Source: a virus
Length of the DNA: 53,162 nucleotides
Reading direction: 5' to 3' (one strand)
IMG/VR virus record: IMGVR_UViG_3300024323_000009
Span: 1-53,162 of that record
Shown: piece after piece, positions 33,706-41,781 of the stretch
Numbering within the stretch: the first letter of the stretch is position 1
How the letters are laid out: the number at the start of each line of letters is the position of its first letter
The notes under the pieces: generated by a model
Database searches by the model: none
What the model saw: the letters and a program-made list of their open reading frames with translations, nothing else
Told to the model about the DNA's origin: nothing
Made by a program: the position numbers and the translations under genes

Positions 33706-35142
33706 TTAGGAGGCGCTATTACTATCTCGGCTCGCCGCATTCGGTGATGGGTTTTGACTTGTGGAGGTAGTGGTGGCTCTTGACTCCACAACTTGAGTGC
33801 CGTCAGCAACAATAGTAACAACACTAGGAGTAGGAGTGATGGTGGGGGGAATAGCGGTAGCTTGTTGTTTTTGTTGGAGTGCTTCATGGTGAGATTTGGA
33901 GATGCGGAAGGTTCCACGATCTATGTTTTGAGTTTGGGGATTGGTGTTGATAGCTCTGTCGGTGGCTACAAGAGACTCCATCACTTCCATCAACTCGGTC
34001 TTCTTGAGGTCGTTGCCGAACTGGAGTTGGAGGCGTTTGAACGACGTAGTAGATTCGCCTTGCTCTGCGAGATACCGTACTATGTCATTCCCCGATTCAT
34101 GCAAGACGTTTCTCCCTGAGTTAGCAAACGCTAGGTGCATATTGACTTCGGCTTCTCCTAGCGTGTCGAAGGCTTCCTTAGCAGTAGCAATGGAGATGAC
34201 ATTCGTATCATATCGCTCCGCGTAGTGTAGTATGGTCATCAACTTGAGCCAGTGTATCTTCTTCCTCCCGTAGTAGTCATCGAGTCGAGGATTCTTATTG
34301 ACTCGATGCTTTATCATATCTCCCGACTCATACATCGTGTTGAAGTAGTGTTCAGCTTCGGGGGAGAGCGTGACTTCTCCCACTACGCGAGTAGCTATCT
34401 CCTTCACATGCGCGACAATCTCTACATACGCTTGTTGTTGCTCTGGTGATAGCTCTCTCGGCGCACGGAAGAACCTAGCACCATCAGCATAAATCATAAT
34501 CGTCCTCGACGTGAATCCTTTCTTGACAACTCTATCAGCCAAGAGATCACGTATGCTATTGGGAGTAGTGCCAGCAAGCATATTGACACACACGTTCTTG
34601 ATATGATGGACTCCTTGGTGACGGGTTTCATAGCTTAGATTACCAGCATCGTAGAGGTCGTTTAGTACAGCTACCATATCGGCCATATCACGGGAGAAGA
34701 GGACTTCTAGTTCTTCGATGTTGAAGGAGCATGAACAGTGAGCGGTAATGCGTTTCTCGCCGTTCGAGGACTTGTACTCGGCGCTCCGTATCTCCTTGGA
34801 GAGGAGTTCGATAATACGTTGGCATGTGACTTTCGATGGTGATGTTTTGATTAGCTGGATGATACGGCCATCCTTGTCCACTGTAGTCATTAGTGGGTGA
34901 AGTATCACGGAGAGCACTTGTTTGATAGTTCGCCCTTTGCCAGTAGCAGGAGGGCCGATGAGTATGGAGTAGAGGTTCGAGAATATGGAGTTGTGGTCGG
35001 GTAGTTCAGTGATGCGATTGGCGCGTAACCAGACCTTGCGTTGGAGCGCACTGGCGATCATGTGGATAAAGCCCCACCGTATGAAGATTAGGGGCGATTC
35101 TAGGTCTTGTGTGTATAGTAGCCATCTGTCATAGTTTGTCAT
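33706..35142 (-). CDS. DUF3987-like helicase / primase-helicase ATPase
   Basis: This 478-residue protein has a P-loop GPPATGKGRT (63-72), with Gly after the P-loop Lys as I recall for this phage family, and an acidic ELEVLFSRDMADM region. Polar-helical motifs such as LLAGTTPNSIRDLL (about 190-203) and SRTIMIY follow. The N-terminus (PLIFIRWGFIHMIASALQRKVWLR) is typical of DUF3987-type replicative helicases. From about 425 the tail is Thr/Ser/Pro-rich and disordered. It lies with DNA polymerase and SSB genes and probably unwinds DNA at the fork. Confidence 0.7.
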   Translation of the reverse strand: MTNYDRWLLYTQDLESPLIFIRWGFIHMIASALQRKVWLRANRITELPDHNSIFSNLYSILIGPPATGKGRTIKQVLSVILHPLMTTVDKDGRIIQLIKTSPSKVTCQRIIELLSKEIRSAEYKSSNGEKRITAHCSCSFNIEELEVLFSRDMADMVAVLNDLYDAGNLSYETRHQGVHHIKNVCVNMLAGTTPNSIRDLLADRVVKKGFTSRTIMIYADGARFFRAPRELSPEQQQAYVEIVAHVKEIATRVVGEVTLSPEAEHYFNTMYESGDMIKHRVNKNPRLDDYYGRKKIHWLKLMTILHYAERYDTNVISIATAKEAFDTLGEAEVNMHLAFANSGRNVLHESGNDIVRYLAEQGESTTSFKRLQLQFGNDLKKTELMEVMESLVATDRAINTNPQTQNIDRGTFRISKSHHEALQQKQQATAIPPTITPTPSVVTIVADGTQVVESRATTTSTSQNPSPNAASRDSNSAS

Positions 35143-35608
35143 GAGCTATTGTGGCGCTATGTTGTTGGTAGTTCAGTTCTCGCTGCCATTGACTAAACAT
35201 ATAGCTAAGTTCTTGTGGGACTTCTTTATATCTAGCAGCAGGGTGAGGACCATTAATAAATGATATATTAGGGAACACTATTGGAATAACTGCTTCTTGT
35301 GCGATTTTGCCGAACAGTAGTATTACTACAGGCTTGTATAAGTCTATCGCTTCTCGAATATGCTTATCGTCAGCAGTGAATCGAGAAGAAGCGTGTCCTC
35401 TTATCTCACGTGAGGTTTCTTCCCATACGATATTATCTACGTTATCACCAAATGCTCGTAGTATTCGCTGACCAGTCAAGCATCCGGCGAATAGTGTTCG
35501 CTTAATCCACAGACGCCGAAACTTTTCATCTCGGCGTGATAGTATAAGCTTAACCTTTTCAGGATTGCGAAACCATTGGTTTTGTAGGAAGGCTAGTGTT
35601 GTTGTCAT
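35129..35608 (-). CDS. Uracil-DNA glycosylase superfamily-like protein
   Basis: This 159-residue protein starts at the ATG at 35608. TLFAGCLTGQRILRAFG (about 40-56), a central KPVVILLFGKIAQEAV strand-helix and GPHPAARY near 123-130 follow the UDG fold order, with the last resembling the HPS/HPA loop. The canonical catalytic Asp/Asn is not clear, so it may bind rather than excise. It is adjacent to polA, whose N-terminus also looks UDG-like. Its 3' end overlaps the helicase start. Confidence 0.5.
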   Translation of the reverse strand: MTTTLAFLQNQWFRNPEKVKLILSRRDEKFRRLWIKRTLFAGCLTGQRILRAFGDNVDNIVWEETSREIRGHASSRFTADDKHIREAIDLYKPVVILLFGKIAQEAVIPIVFPNISFINGPHPAARYKEVPQELSYMFSQWQRELNYQQHSATIAHDKL

Positions 35609-35617
35609 AGAAAAGCT

Positions 35618-35725
35618 GTAGCTGCAACTCACAAGGTAATATTTCGCATCAGTGGCTTATGTTGGAAGCTATAAACTTCCGTTTATTCCACCCAGTCCTT
35701 TGGGCTTTATTGTGAGAGCAGCCAC
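35618..35725 (-). ncRNA. Structured intergenic RNA between polA and the UDG-like gene
   Basis: The gap is closed by a long stem. CTCACAA pairs with TTGTGAG, extended by GTAGCTGC against GCAGCCAC (7 of 8), with arms at 35618-35634 and 35710-35725. Inside are GGAAG/CTTCC (35664-35668 with 35676-35680) and a CCCA/TGGG pairing. This is a multi-branched fold of about 108 bases. The reading strand is inferred from gene direction. It may be a regulatory leader or a small RNA. Confidence 0.4.
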
Positions 35726-35734
35726 AAAATAGTA

Positions 35735-38227
35735 TTAGTTCAATTTCAAAATCTCCATCTCTCCCCACGACGATTCACTCCACTTTGCCTCCGTCTTCAT
35801 ATAGAACTCTTCGCCGCGAGGGGATACTAACCGGCGATTCATATGCCTTGCTATCTCCTTAGCCATAGCCTCCTTGTGGGAAGGGTAACACTGCGCGAGG
35901 ATGCTATCATGGTTGTTCTGTAGGATGTCAAGACCGGCTTCTTCGAGCACCTTATCGCCGTCCATCAACCTCTCTTGTAGTTCGGTGATAGCATAGTTCG
36001 TGATTTGTCCAATAGTAGATTGCGGTGGGAAAGCGTAGTATTCCTTATACTTCGACTCTTCAATGATGCCAGTTATCACGCGAGGATGGCCGAATGCATT
36101 ACGAAGGATGCCGGTGCGTCGCACTTCCATCACTAGGTCACGCTGCCATTCTTGGATTTCGGGGAACAACCGTTGGCGAACGTCTATGATCTTCTGTGCT
36201 TCGACCATAGAGAGAGCGACGGCGCCACCACTCTTTACTAGAGTGTTAAGACGAAATGCTCTCGCCTTAGCATCATAGTTCAAGCTGTGGTTGCCTTGCT
36301 TCGCCATAAAGTAGTAGCGTCGTTCGGCTGGCCACTTATCTGACTCTTTGCAGCACTTGGCTATCTCTGGCCACTTACTCTCCTTTACTAACTCCCTAAC
36401 TGGTAATGCTCGATAGTGGTCTAGCTTATAGCCTAACTCGGCTTCAAACTGCTCCGCGAAGATGTGCATTGCTAGCCACGAATGAGGGTTGATACCACAC
36501 AAGAAGATGTCTCGGAACTGACCAGCGCGACACAAGTAGGCGACGTGTAACGCTTCTGCTCCAGCTTGGTCTAGTTGTAGCATACCCTTACCGTAATCCG
36601 GTGTTATCTCCTTCCTCAACTCTTCTTCCCAGTTCTGCAAGTTATCCCCCCACCGTCTGAGAAGCTTGCTTGAACCAAGTCGCATAGTAATAGTTTTGCC
36701 GAGACGCCAGCTAGTAGTAATCCGGGGAGTAGTTCCCTCTTTGGTGTAAAGACCAAAGTAATATCGAGGTTCTCCTTTTTTAGATTTAAGTCCAGCTTTG
36801 CTAATACGTTTCTGATTTCCTCTGTACTTAAGAATTGCATGGATAGCTGGCACGTCGTATTTGAGCAACAGTTGAAGGAGAGTCTTTTCGTTTGTAGGGT
36901 CTTCCGCTGGTTTGGGGATTTTGAAGGTGGTGTTGTCATATAAATACGCGCTGACTTGTTGCCAAGAGTTAGGGTTGAAATCGTAGCCTGTGATGATGTG
37001 GAGGATGCGTTTGATTTGGATGTTGAACCGCTCATGGTAATCTACTACTTTAGCGATGCGAGTGGTGTCGAGACGTATCCCTTGGAGGGTCATCGTGAGA
37101 TAAGGTATGACCATCCTATTAACCTGCTCCACACTCTCTACTGCTTTGAGCCGCACAGCAGTAGCATCTATCCCCTTCTTAATCTCGACGAGTGCTAGCA
37201 CGTCTTTGCCGTTATACTCGTAGAGTTGTTGGGCTTGTATGTGAGAGCGCGGCTCGAAGATGCCTTCGTTCTTATGGTAGGGGAGTGTGTCGCTATAGAG
37301 ACTTATACAGTGGCCCAAGGATTTTTCGACTTCGATATAACATCGGTTATGCGCCAGCATAGTGTCATAGACACGACGGCCAAGAGGAATACCATAACGC
37401 CACGCGAGCACAAAGAGGTCAAAACAAGCGTTATGAATAATTGCGGTATTATCCCGAAGAGCCACAGCCAAAGCTCGGAGCAATAGTGCGGTGTTGAGTT
37501 CACCATAATAATATGTGGGTTGAGGTTGTATGTGAGTTTGGAGCATTGGCACTACGTAGATATTCGCTCCTTCGTCTAGTGAGAAGCCGAAACACGTAAG
37601 CTGTAAGTTCGAGTCGGTTTCAATGTCAAAATAAAATTGTGTTCGCTTATTGGTGTATAGCAGGTGAAGGATAGTATTAAGGTCTGGGTAGTAATGGTAG
37701 GATGGACTGCTACGCTGTGATAACGCGCTAAGCAGTCTAACAGCTTTCCGTATATCCTGCCGCATCCAGAACCGCCAGTTCTTCCTCTGCGTCCTACCAT
37801 GCGTCGTTTTCCCTTCTGCTGTTTCAGCATCGTCTTTGTCATCATCTTCTTCGCCTTCTGACGAGAAGTAGTCATAGCGGTCGTTAGCGTCTTGTGGTGC
37901 ATATGTTGGTATAAGAGTGAGGTCGTTGTAGTGTAGGGGACACCCTCGGTATTCGTGGAGGTTAGCGCCGGGGAGCCATCTGCGGAGGGAGGCTTCACCC
38001 ATTAGCAATAAGACTTTAGTGTTAGGCAAGAATGGTTGTTGTACGTCACAGGTGCGTATCTCTACTGTTGCGCGGTGTATCATTGGGTTACCACCGGCGA
38101 GTAGGGAGGAGTCGAAGTATTGACCGGCGTTACCACTAATCAACTCCTTCTTGTCAAACCTCGACGGCTTGTCTAGTATCGCGGTGATGCCGGAGTAGGA
38201 GAACTTGGGATGGTGGGTAGTAATCAT
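35735..38227 (-). CDS. polA: Family A DNA polymerase with UDG-like N-terminus
   Basis: This 830-residue replicative polymerase has a UDG-like region at about 70-112 (KVLLLMGEASLRRW, LTLIPTYAPQ) and an acidic linker (121-139). A 3'-5' exonuclease follows, with D201/E203 (FDIET), HNACFD (265-270) and YNGKD (338-342). The polymerase has motif A LQLDQAGAE (D553, E558), motif B K643 with H647 in the position of E. coli F762 and Y651, and motif C HDS (783-785) where HDE is usual. It proofreads and copies the phage genome. The start overlaps the upstream stop. Confidence 0.92.
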   Translation of the reverse strand: MITTHHPKFSYSGITAILDKPSRFDKKELISGNAGQYFDSSLLAGGNPMIHRATVEIRTCDVQQPFLPNTKVLLLMGEASLRRWLPGANLHEYRGCPLHYNDLTLIPTYAPQDANDRYDYFSSEGEEDDDKDDAETAEGKTTHGRTQRKNWRFWMRQDIRKAVRLLSALSQRSSPSYHYYPDLNTILHLLYTNKRTQFYFDIETDSNLQLTCFGFSLDEGANIYVVPMLQTHIQPQPTYYYGELNTALLLRALAVALRDNTAIIHNACFDLFVLAWRYGIPLGRRVYDTMLAHNRCYIEVEKSLGHCISLYSDTLPYHKNEGIFEPRSHIQAQQLYEYNGKDVLALVEIKKGIDATAVRLKAVESVEQVNRMVIPYLTMTLQGIRLDTTRIAKVVDYHERFNIQIKRILHIITGYDFNPNSWQQVSAYLYDNTTFKIPKPAEDPTNEKTLLQLLLKYDVPAIHAILKYRGNQKRISKAGLKSKKGEPRYYFGLYTKEGTTPRITTSWRLGKTITMRLGSSKLLRRWGDNLQNWEEELRKEITPDYGKGMLQLDQAGAEALHVAYLCRAGQFRDIFLCGINPHSWLAMHIFAEQFEAELGYKLDHYRALPVRELVKESKWPEIAKCCKESDKWPAERRYYFMAKQGNHSLNYDAKARAFRLNTLVKSGGAVALSMVEAQKIIDVRQRLFPEIQEWQRDLVMEVRRTGILRNAFGHPRVITGIIEESKYKEYYAFPPQSTIGQITNYAITELQERLMDGDKVLEEAGLDILQNNHDSILAQCYPSHKEAMAKEIARHMNRRLVSPRGEEFYMKTEAKWSESSWGEMEILKLN

Positions 38228-38415
38228 CTAGCTCTCATAGTCCATTGACCATGACAGTCATAGCCTCGTTGCTGAATCATTGTTAGTAATTGCTTAAGCT
38301 TATTCTCCCACTGCGAAGTAGTCATCACTCCATGTTCAGGACCATCTATACACCAGTCTACTAGTTTGAATAGTTCTTCTAGTTCAGCAGTAGAGTATCG
38401 TTCTTTTTTGCCCAT
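38224..38415 (-). CDS. Small protein preceding polA
   Basis: This 63-residue helical protein contains MGKKERYSTAELEELFKLVD and a Cys/His-bearing C-terminus. It overlaps the polA start by four bases and is therefore coupled to it. A structured intergenic element lies just upstream. Function unknown. Confidence 0.6.
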   Translation of the reverse strand: MGKKERYSTAELEELFKLVDWCIDGPEHGVMTTSQWENKLKQLLTMIQQRGYDCHGQWTMRAR

Positions 38416-38425
38416 AAAAAGTGTC

Positions 38426-38503
38426 GCAGCATTTCGTATCGCAGTGCTGCTTACCGTCTGCGCTCACCACTAGCTTACGGCCCAAAACCTAGGGCTAGTA
38501 GTG
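38426..38503 (-). promoter_or_regulatory. Hairpin pair upstream of the polA gene pair
   Basis: CACCACTAGC (38465-38474) pairs with GCTAGTAGTG (38494-38503), ten base pairs with one wobble. GCAGCA (38426-38431) pairs with TGCTGC (38445-38450). Both fill the 95-base gap between the SSB-like gene and the polA pair. The first could end or slow transcription after the SSB-like gene; the second sits in the leader of the next gene. Confidence 0.45.
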
Positions 38504-38510
38504 GAGAGGG

Positions 38511-39035
38511 TTAATAGGCGACGTTCTCTGCCGGAATCGTGAACTCATCATTCGCACCTACGTATGCGGTGATGCGATAGTTGTTGTTGATGATGGGATG
38601 CCCTTCACCGTCAAGCATAGGCTGCTTTGTAACTTCGTCAATGTCAACCTTCGACTCGGTGTAGCTATGAGCATACACAGCTTTGCCGATGTAGTGGCGT
38701 AGTTGGGTAGGGTCTTCGATGTCCACTTTGTCGCCTCCGGGGTGCTTCACGCTTTGGTTGAGTGATTTGAAGCGGTTCTTGCTACGCTCCGAACCCGGCC
38801 CATCAAAGAACACGATGCAGTCTGTTGTCTGTAATCCGGCAATCTTCAACTCATGGTCGCCTACTTTGATGCTATCAGGCGCCGCGATTTCCTCGGTGAG
38901 CAAGACCATCTTGTTACCCGCCGCGCTAGTGCGAAACTCCGCATTCAAGATGCGCCATGTGAGTTTCGTCTTGGGGATAACAGGTTTGTTCTGAGGCTTA
39001 CCTGTTACGTCTGATGTGTCAATAACTGTTGCCAT
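38511..39035 (-). CDS. Putative single-stranded DNA-binding protein
   Basis: This 174-residue protein has an OB-like strand order: LTWRILNAEFRTSAAGNKMV (25-44), LQTTDCIVFFDG, then a helix NRFKSLNQSV and RHYIGKAVYAHSY. Lack of catalytic motifs and position beside polA fit a phage SSB. The leader is extremely A/C-rich (AAAACAAAACAAAAAC) and lacks an SD sequence, as expected for strong non-SD translation. Moderate confidence. Confidence 0.55.
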   Translation of the reverse strand: MATVIDTSDVTGKPQNKPVIPKTKLTWRILNAEFRTSAAGNKMVLLTEEIAAPDSIKVGDHELKIAGLQTTDCIVFFDGPGSERSKNRFKSLNQSVKHPGGDKVDIEDPTQLRHYIGKAVYAHSYTESKVDIDEVTKQPMLDGEGHPIINNNYRITAYVGANDEFTIPAENVAY

Positions 39036-39117
39036 ATGTTTTGTTTGTTACTATGTTTTTGTTTTGTTTTACGTGTTACGTATTTTGCCATGTTATCGCT
39101 ATGGCGAGCGTCTGCCA
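39036..39117 (-). promoter_or_regulatory. Leader of the SSB-like gene with three hairpins
   Basis: On the minus strand CCACTAG/CTAGTGG, a 7-bp stem with a 3-base loop, overlaps the upstream stop codon. GCCAT/ATGGC and TACGT/ACGTA follow, then an A/C-rich run to the ATG. The first hairpin may be a processing or termination site. The unpaired tail probably serves ribosome entry. Confidence 0.4.
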
Positions 39118-39384
39118 CTAGGGACTAGTGGAAAGTGATGCTAATTCTTGCTCAATAATTCTAGCGTGGCAGGTTGGACTATCATATCCACAACCTGCAC
39201 AATAAAGTCTTGCTCCATTCTGTAGTTGTTCTTTAAGCCATTTGACTTTGTTAGGATGAACAACCATTACTCTTCTAAAGTGTTCTCTATATGACTCGCT
39301 AACAACCTTCTCACGTTTAGGATTGCCAAACAAACCACCAAATATACCACCAGAAGTTGAGCGACTTACATTTACTATGTTCAT
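39118..39384 (-). CDS. Small Cys-containing protein
   Basis: This 88-residue protein has a Gly/Phe-rich N-terminus (GGIFGGLFGNPKREK) and a C-terminal CAGCGYDSPTCHARI cluster that might bind metal. Codons are AT-richer than neighbours. It overlaps the upstream small gene as ATGA. Function unknown. Confidence 0.6.
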   Translation of the reverse strand: MNIVNVSRSTSGGIFGGLFGNPKREKVVSESYREHFRRVMVVHPNKVKWLKEQLQNGARLYCAGCGYDSPTCHARIIEQELASLSTSP

Positions 39385-39521
39385 TTCTTCTTACTACGTT
39401 GAGTGCTAGGAGTCCATCCAGTTTTGCGTAAGGTGCCATATACATAGGCATCCTGTCGTTCTTTGCTGGTGAACTTCTTCGCTGCTTCCTTCTTCAATTT
39501 ACGTTCGAGTTTGGTGGGCAT
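39381..39521 (-). CDS. Small basic conserved-type protein
   Basis: This 46-residue ORF is very Lys-rich: MPTKLERKLKKEAAKKF, then AYVYGTLRKTGWTPS. The YVYGTLRKTGW motif occurs in many small phage proteins. It fits exactly between neighbours, and its TGA overlaps the next ATG. Function unknown. Confidence 0.65.
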   Translation of the reverse strand: MPTKLERKLKKEAAKKFTSKERQDAYVYGTLRKTGWTPSTQRSKKK

Positions 39522-39525
39522 ATCG

Positions 39526-39759
39526 TCAATCTCCCTCCTTCGGTTGTAGTCCTAGCAAGCGTTGCTCTAGTCCCTGTAGCGCCGCATTCACTCCACGAAT
39601 ACTATACAGCGCACTTCTCACTGGCACTAGGTGTTCCGTTGCGTTAAGACCACGCTTATCACCATCTAGTATCACGCGAGGTAATGCTTGTAGGTGAGCT
39701 TCAGCACTCAATATGCCATCACGCGCCTTTGTTAGTAGTTGGATTTTACTCTCTGGCAT
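39526..39759 (-). CDS. Small helical protein
   Basis: This 77-residue protein consists of two predicted helices around RVILDGDKRGLN. It overlaps the upstream gene by 14 bases. Function unknown. Confidence 0.55.
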   Translation of the reverse strand: MPESKIQLLTKARDGILSAEAHLQALPRVILDGDKRGLNATEHLVPVRSALYSIRGVNAALQGLEQRLLGLQPKEGD

Positions 39760-40045
39760 ACTCAGTAGTGGTTTGTTCTCGCTTCCACTCGAATGGAATA
39801 CGATTCACATTGTCCTCCGACTCGTTTAGTCGCACCACTATCTCGTCTATCATTGCGTCGGCAACGTCAGGAGTGGAGTTGGTGGGGATATTGAGTTCGC
39901 CCCGGATGGTGTAGCGGACGTTAGTCATAGCTTTGATAAAGACTTTCTTCTTATTGTTCAGTTCGGCTTTTATCTCTTTGTAAAGACAAGAGTTCTTATC
40001 TCTTAACACTAATCCTACAGAGTCAACAGCAGAGAATTTTGTCAT
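39746..40045 (-). CDS. Hypothetical protein
   Basis: This 99-residue protein contains IKAELNNKKKVFIKAMTNVR, a beta-rich middle and an acidic helix (DVADAMIDEIVVRLNESED). Function unknown. Confidence 0.55.
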   Translation of the reverse strand: MTKFSAVDSVGLVLRDKNSCLYKEIKAELNNKKKVFIKAMTNVRYTIRGELNIPTNSTPDVADAMIDEIVVRLNESEDNVNRIPFEWKREQTTTEYARE

Positions 40046-40047
40046 AG

Positions 40048-40533
40048 CTATTCTATCGGCCTAACATCTCTATCTCGCAACTCCATATTGATAGCGTTGC
40101 GGGAGTTCCAGATGTAGTTAGCTAAACAAGTTTTATTGCTCACTAATCCTGCCATTTCTTGTGATGTTTCTCCTTTATAGAGCCGGTAGTCAGCTTCCCA
40201 CCACAGCCATGATAGATACGATTCGGGAACGTCTTGCAGACATTCACCACTGTGCTTGCCAAACCATATTCGGTCTAGGTCTGTAAATGCTGGTTCGAGT
40301 TTGTTCTGTTGTCCTAATGCGTTTTGGCTCATAGTAAAAGATGCCGTCTCTCCGGCTGCCAAGCTTTTTGATACTAGGGTTACTTCATCCCTATATGCGC
40401 CACTAGCACACCACCGCGAACAACACCGAACGGTAGCAGAGGGCGCAATCCCCCGCCCACAAGTCCTCGGTAACATATACTTAACATCGTCGAGAGGTGT
40501 ATAGCCATAAGGATGAGAATGGGGATGGTTCAC
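40048..40533 (-). CDS. DUF3820-like protein
   Basis: This protein has up to 161 residues. The C-terminal half contains IWFGKHSGECLQDVPESYLS, the pattern of the DUF3820 or exonuclease X C-terminal-like domain (FGKHKG...L..VP..YL). The N-terminal 67 residues are Cys-rich and less typical. An internal ATG at 40332 would give only the domain. It may bind DNA ends. Confidence 0.55.
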   Translation of the reverse strand: MNHPHSHPYGYTPLDDVKYMLPRTCGRGIAPSATVRCCSRWCASGAYRDEVTLVSKSLAAGETASFTMSQNALGQQNKLEPAFTDLDRIWFGKHSGECLQDVPESYLSWLWWEADYRLYKGETSQEMAGLVSNKTCLANYIWNSRNAINMELRDRDVRPIE

Positions 40534-40538
40534 TCCAC

Positions 40539-40787
40539 CTAGGTCGAACTAGGAACTGATGGAGTAAAGTTATGGATGATGCCGAGTGCAAAGCGACGGC
40601 GATGTTGGCACTCTTTGCCTTCTCGCCTAGCTCTAGCTACTGACTCACGATAAAAGTCACGGCGACTAGCTACCTTTGGAGTGAGTGTGAAGATAGCACT
40701 AGCTGGATACGCCTTTGCAGGTGGCTGAATAGTGGGGTTATACTTGTTATCCGGTTTCGCTGGTGGTTGTTCTTTAGTATCGTTCAT
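40539..40787 (-). CDS. Small basic protein
   Basis: This 82-residue protein has a Pro/Lys-rich N-terminus and a basic segment (RRDFYRESVARARREGKE). The start overlaps the upstream ATPase stop (ATGA) and follows AAAAACAAC. It may bind nucleic acid or partner with the ATPase. Confidence 0.55.
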   Translation of the reverse strand: MNDTKEQPPAKPDNKYNPTIQPPAKAYPASAIFTLTPKVASRRDFYRESVARARREGKECQHRRRFALGIIHNFTPSVPSST

Positions 40788-41461
40788 GTTGTTTTTGGTT
40801 CACCATTATAGTAACTCTTCGCTCTTGCAATCACTGCTGCTAAATCGTTCGGCACTAGTTGGTCAGTGAACATTTCTAGTGGAGTCTTCGCTGTCGTCGA
40901 ACCGTCCGTGTTCGTCTGAAACCAATACTCCATAGCTCCGGCTTTATTGCGTCGGGGTTCAGTGAACAACACCAGTAAGAACTCCTTCTCAATCTTGCCG
41001 CGTTGTTCCTTGCCATCTACTGCCATCATTCGCTTATTCGTAGTTGAGCCATCCACATTCACTAGTTCTACTATGTCGTCTATGCTAGTGACTGCTACGG
41101 CACACTTATCATTTTTGTATTGGTTGAGAGTAGCTTGGACCATCTTCGAGTATTGTCCGTAAATCTCAAATCCCTTGTAGCACTTTTGGCATAGCTCTTT
41201 GATCTGCTCGAAACGTTTAGTGAGTGAGTCTACTACAATCAACTCTACGTTAGGTGTCTTGAGTGCGAGTTGGAACTGTGAATCATGCTCGGCAGGATTA
41301 GCAAAGGGAAGGATTCGGAACTTATTTGAGCCACGAAAGGGGAACCCCTTACGTTCGCCGTCTAGTATCACAGTTGTATCAGGATTAAGATTTCGTAGCG
41401 AGGTACTCTTCCCAGACCCCGATGGTCCTACAATCGCGATTAGTGCCTTGTGTTCGGACAT
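40784..41461 (-). CDS. RecA-like AAA ATPase (Sak4-like)
   Basis: This 225-residue protein has a P-loop GPSGSGKST (12-20), then ILDGERKG and a Walker B strand ELIVVDSLT (about 73-81). This matches phage Sak4/AAA_24-type recombination ATPases, which load SSB-coated DNA for annealing or repair. It lies between the nuclease and SSB-like genes, consistent with a phage recombination module. Confidence 0.7.
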   Translation of the reverse strand: MSEHKALIAIVGPSGSGKSTSLRNLNPDTTVILDGERKGFPFRGSNKFRILPFANPAEHDSQFQLALKTPNVELIVVDSLTKRFEQIKELCQKCYKGFEIYGQYSKMVQATLNQYKNDKCAVAVTSIDDIVELVNVDGSTTNKRMMAVDGKEQRGKIEKEFLLVLFTEPRRNKAGAMEYWFQTNTDGSTTAKTPLEMFTDQLVPNDLAAVIARAKSYYNGEPKTT

Positions 41462-41532
41462 AGCTAGTAGATAGTGATGGTGTTGTTACTGTTTAACTGA
41501 GTGAAAACATAGAGCATTTTCTATGCCAACTT

Positions 41533-41781
41533 TTAGAGCAATGCTACACGCATCGGTTTGATAGTGTCAATTCGCCGTTCAGCACGATTGAGGATGCCGA
41601 GTATTCTATCAGCTTCACGTGTGGAAAGATATGGAGTGCGACAGACGAAAGCTTTAGCGCCGCGTAACCGTAGTTTGTGCCAGTTGCGGACAGCAGCGGC
41701 GCGGGAGAGTGGTGATTGGTCGTGGCCGGGATGCTTAGGAGTGTTCATCCCGTGTGCGTATTTATAGTTGGTGTTTTTCAT
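41533..41781 (-). CDS. Small basic protein
   Basis: This 82-residue basic protein contains SRAAAVRNWHKLRLRGAKAF and TREADRILGILNRAERRID. It probably binds DNA or RNA. Its start overlaps the nuclease stop. Confidence 0.55.
   Translation of the reverse strand: MKNTNYKYAHGMNTPKHPGHDQSPLSRAAAVRNWHKLRLRGAKAFVCRTPYLSTREADRILGILNRAERRIDTIKPMRVALL

Noticed and set aside
33702-33917. N-terminal extension of the 33432 gene with a long Leu run
   Set aside because: It lies inside the helicase coding sequence in another frame. The ATG at 33701 just after the helicase stop is better.
35639-35656. Hammerhead-like CTGATG and GAAA bases in the structured gap
   Set aside because: The two core elements are separated by a single base, with no stem II between them and no cleavage-site stem.
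36848-36870. TGGCACG on the plus strand inside polA
   Set aside because: No GC dinucleotide at the -12 position and wrong direction for the operon.
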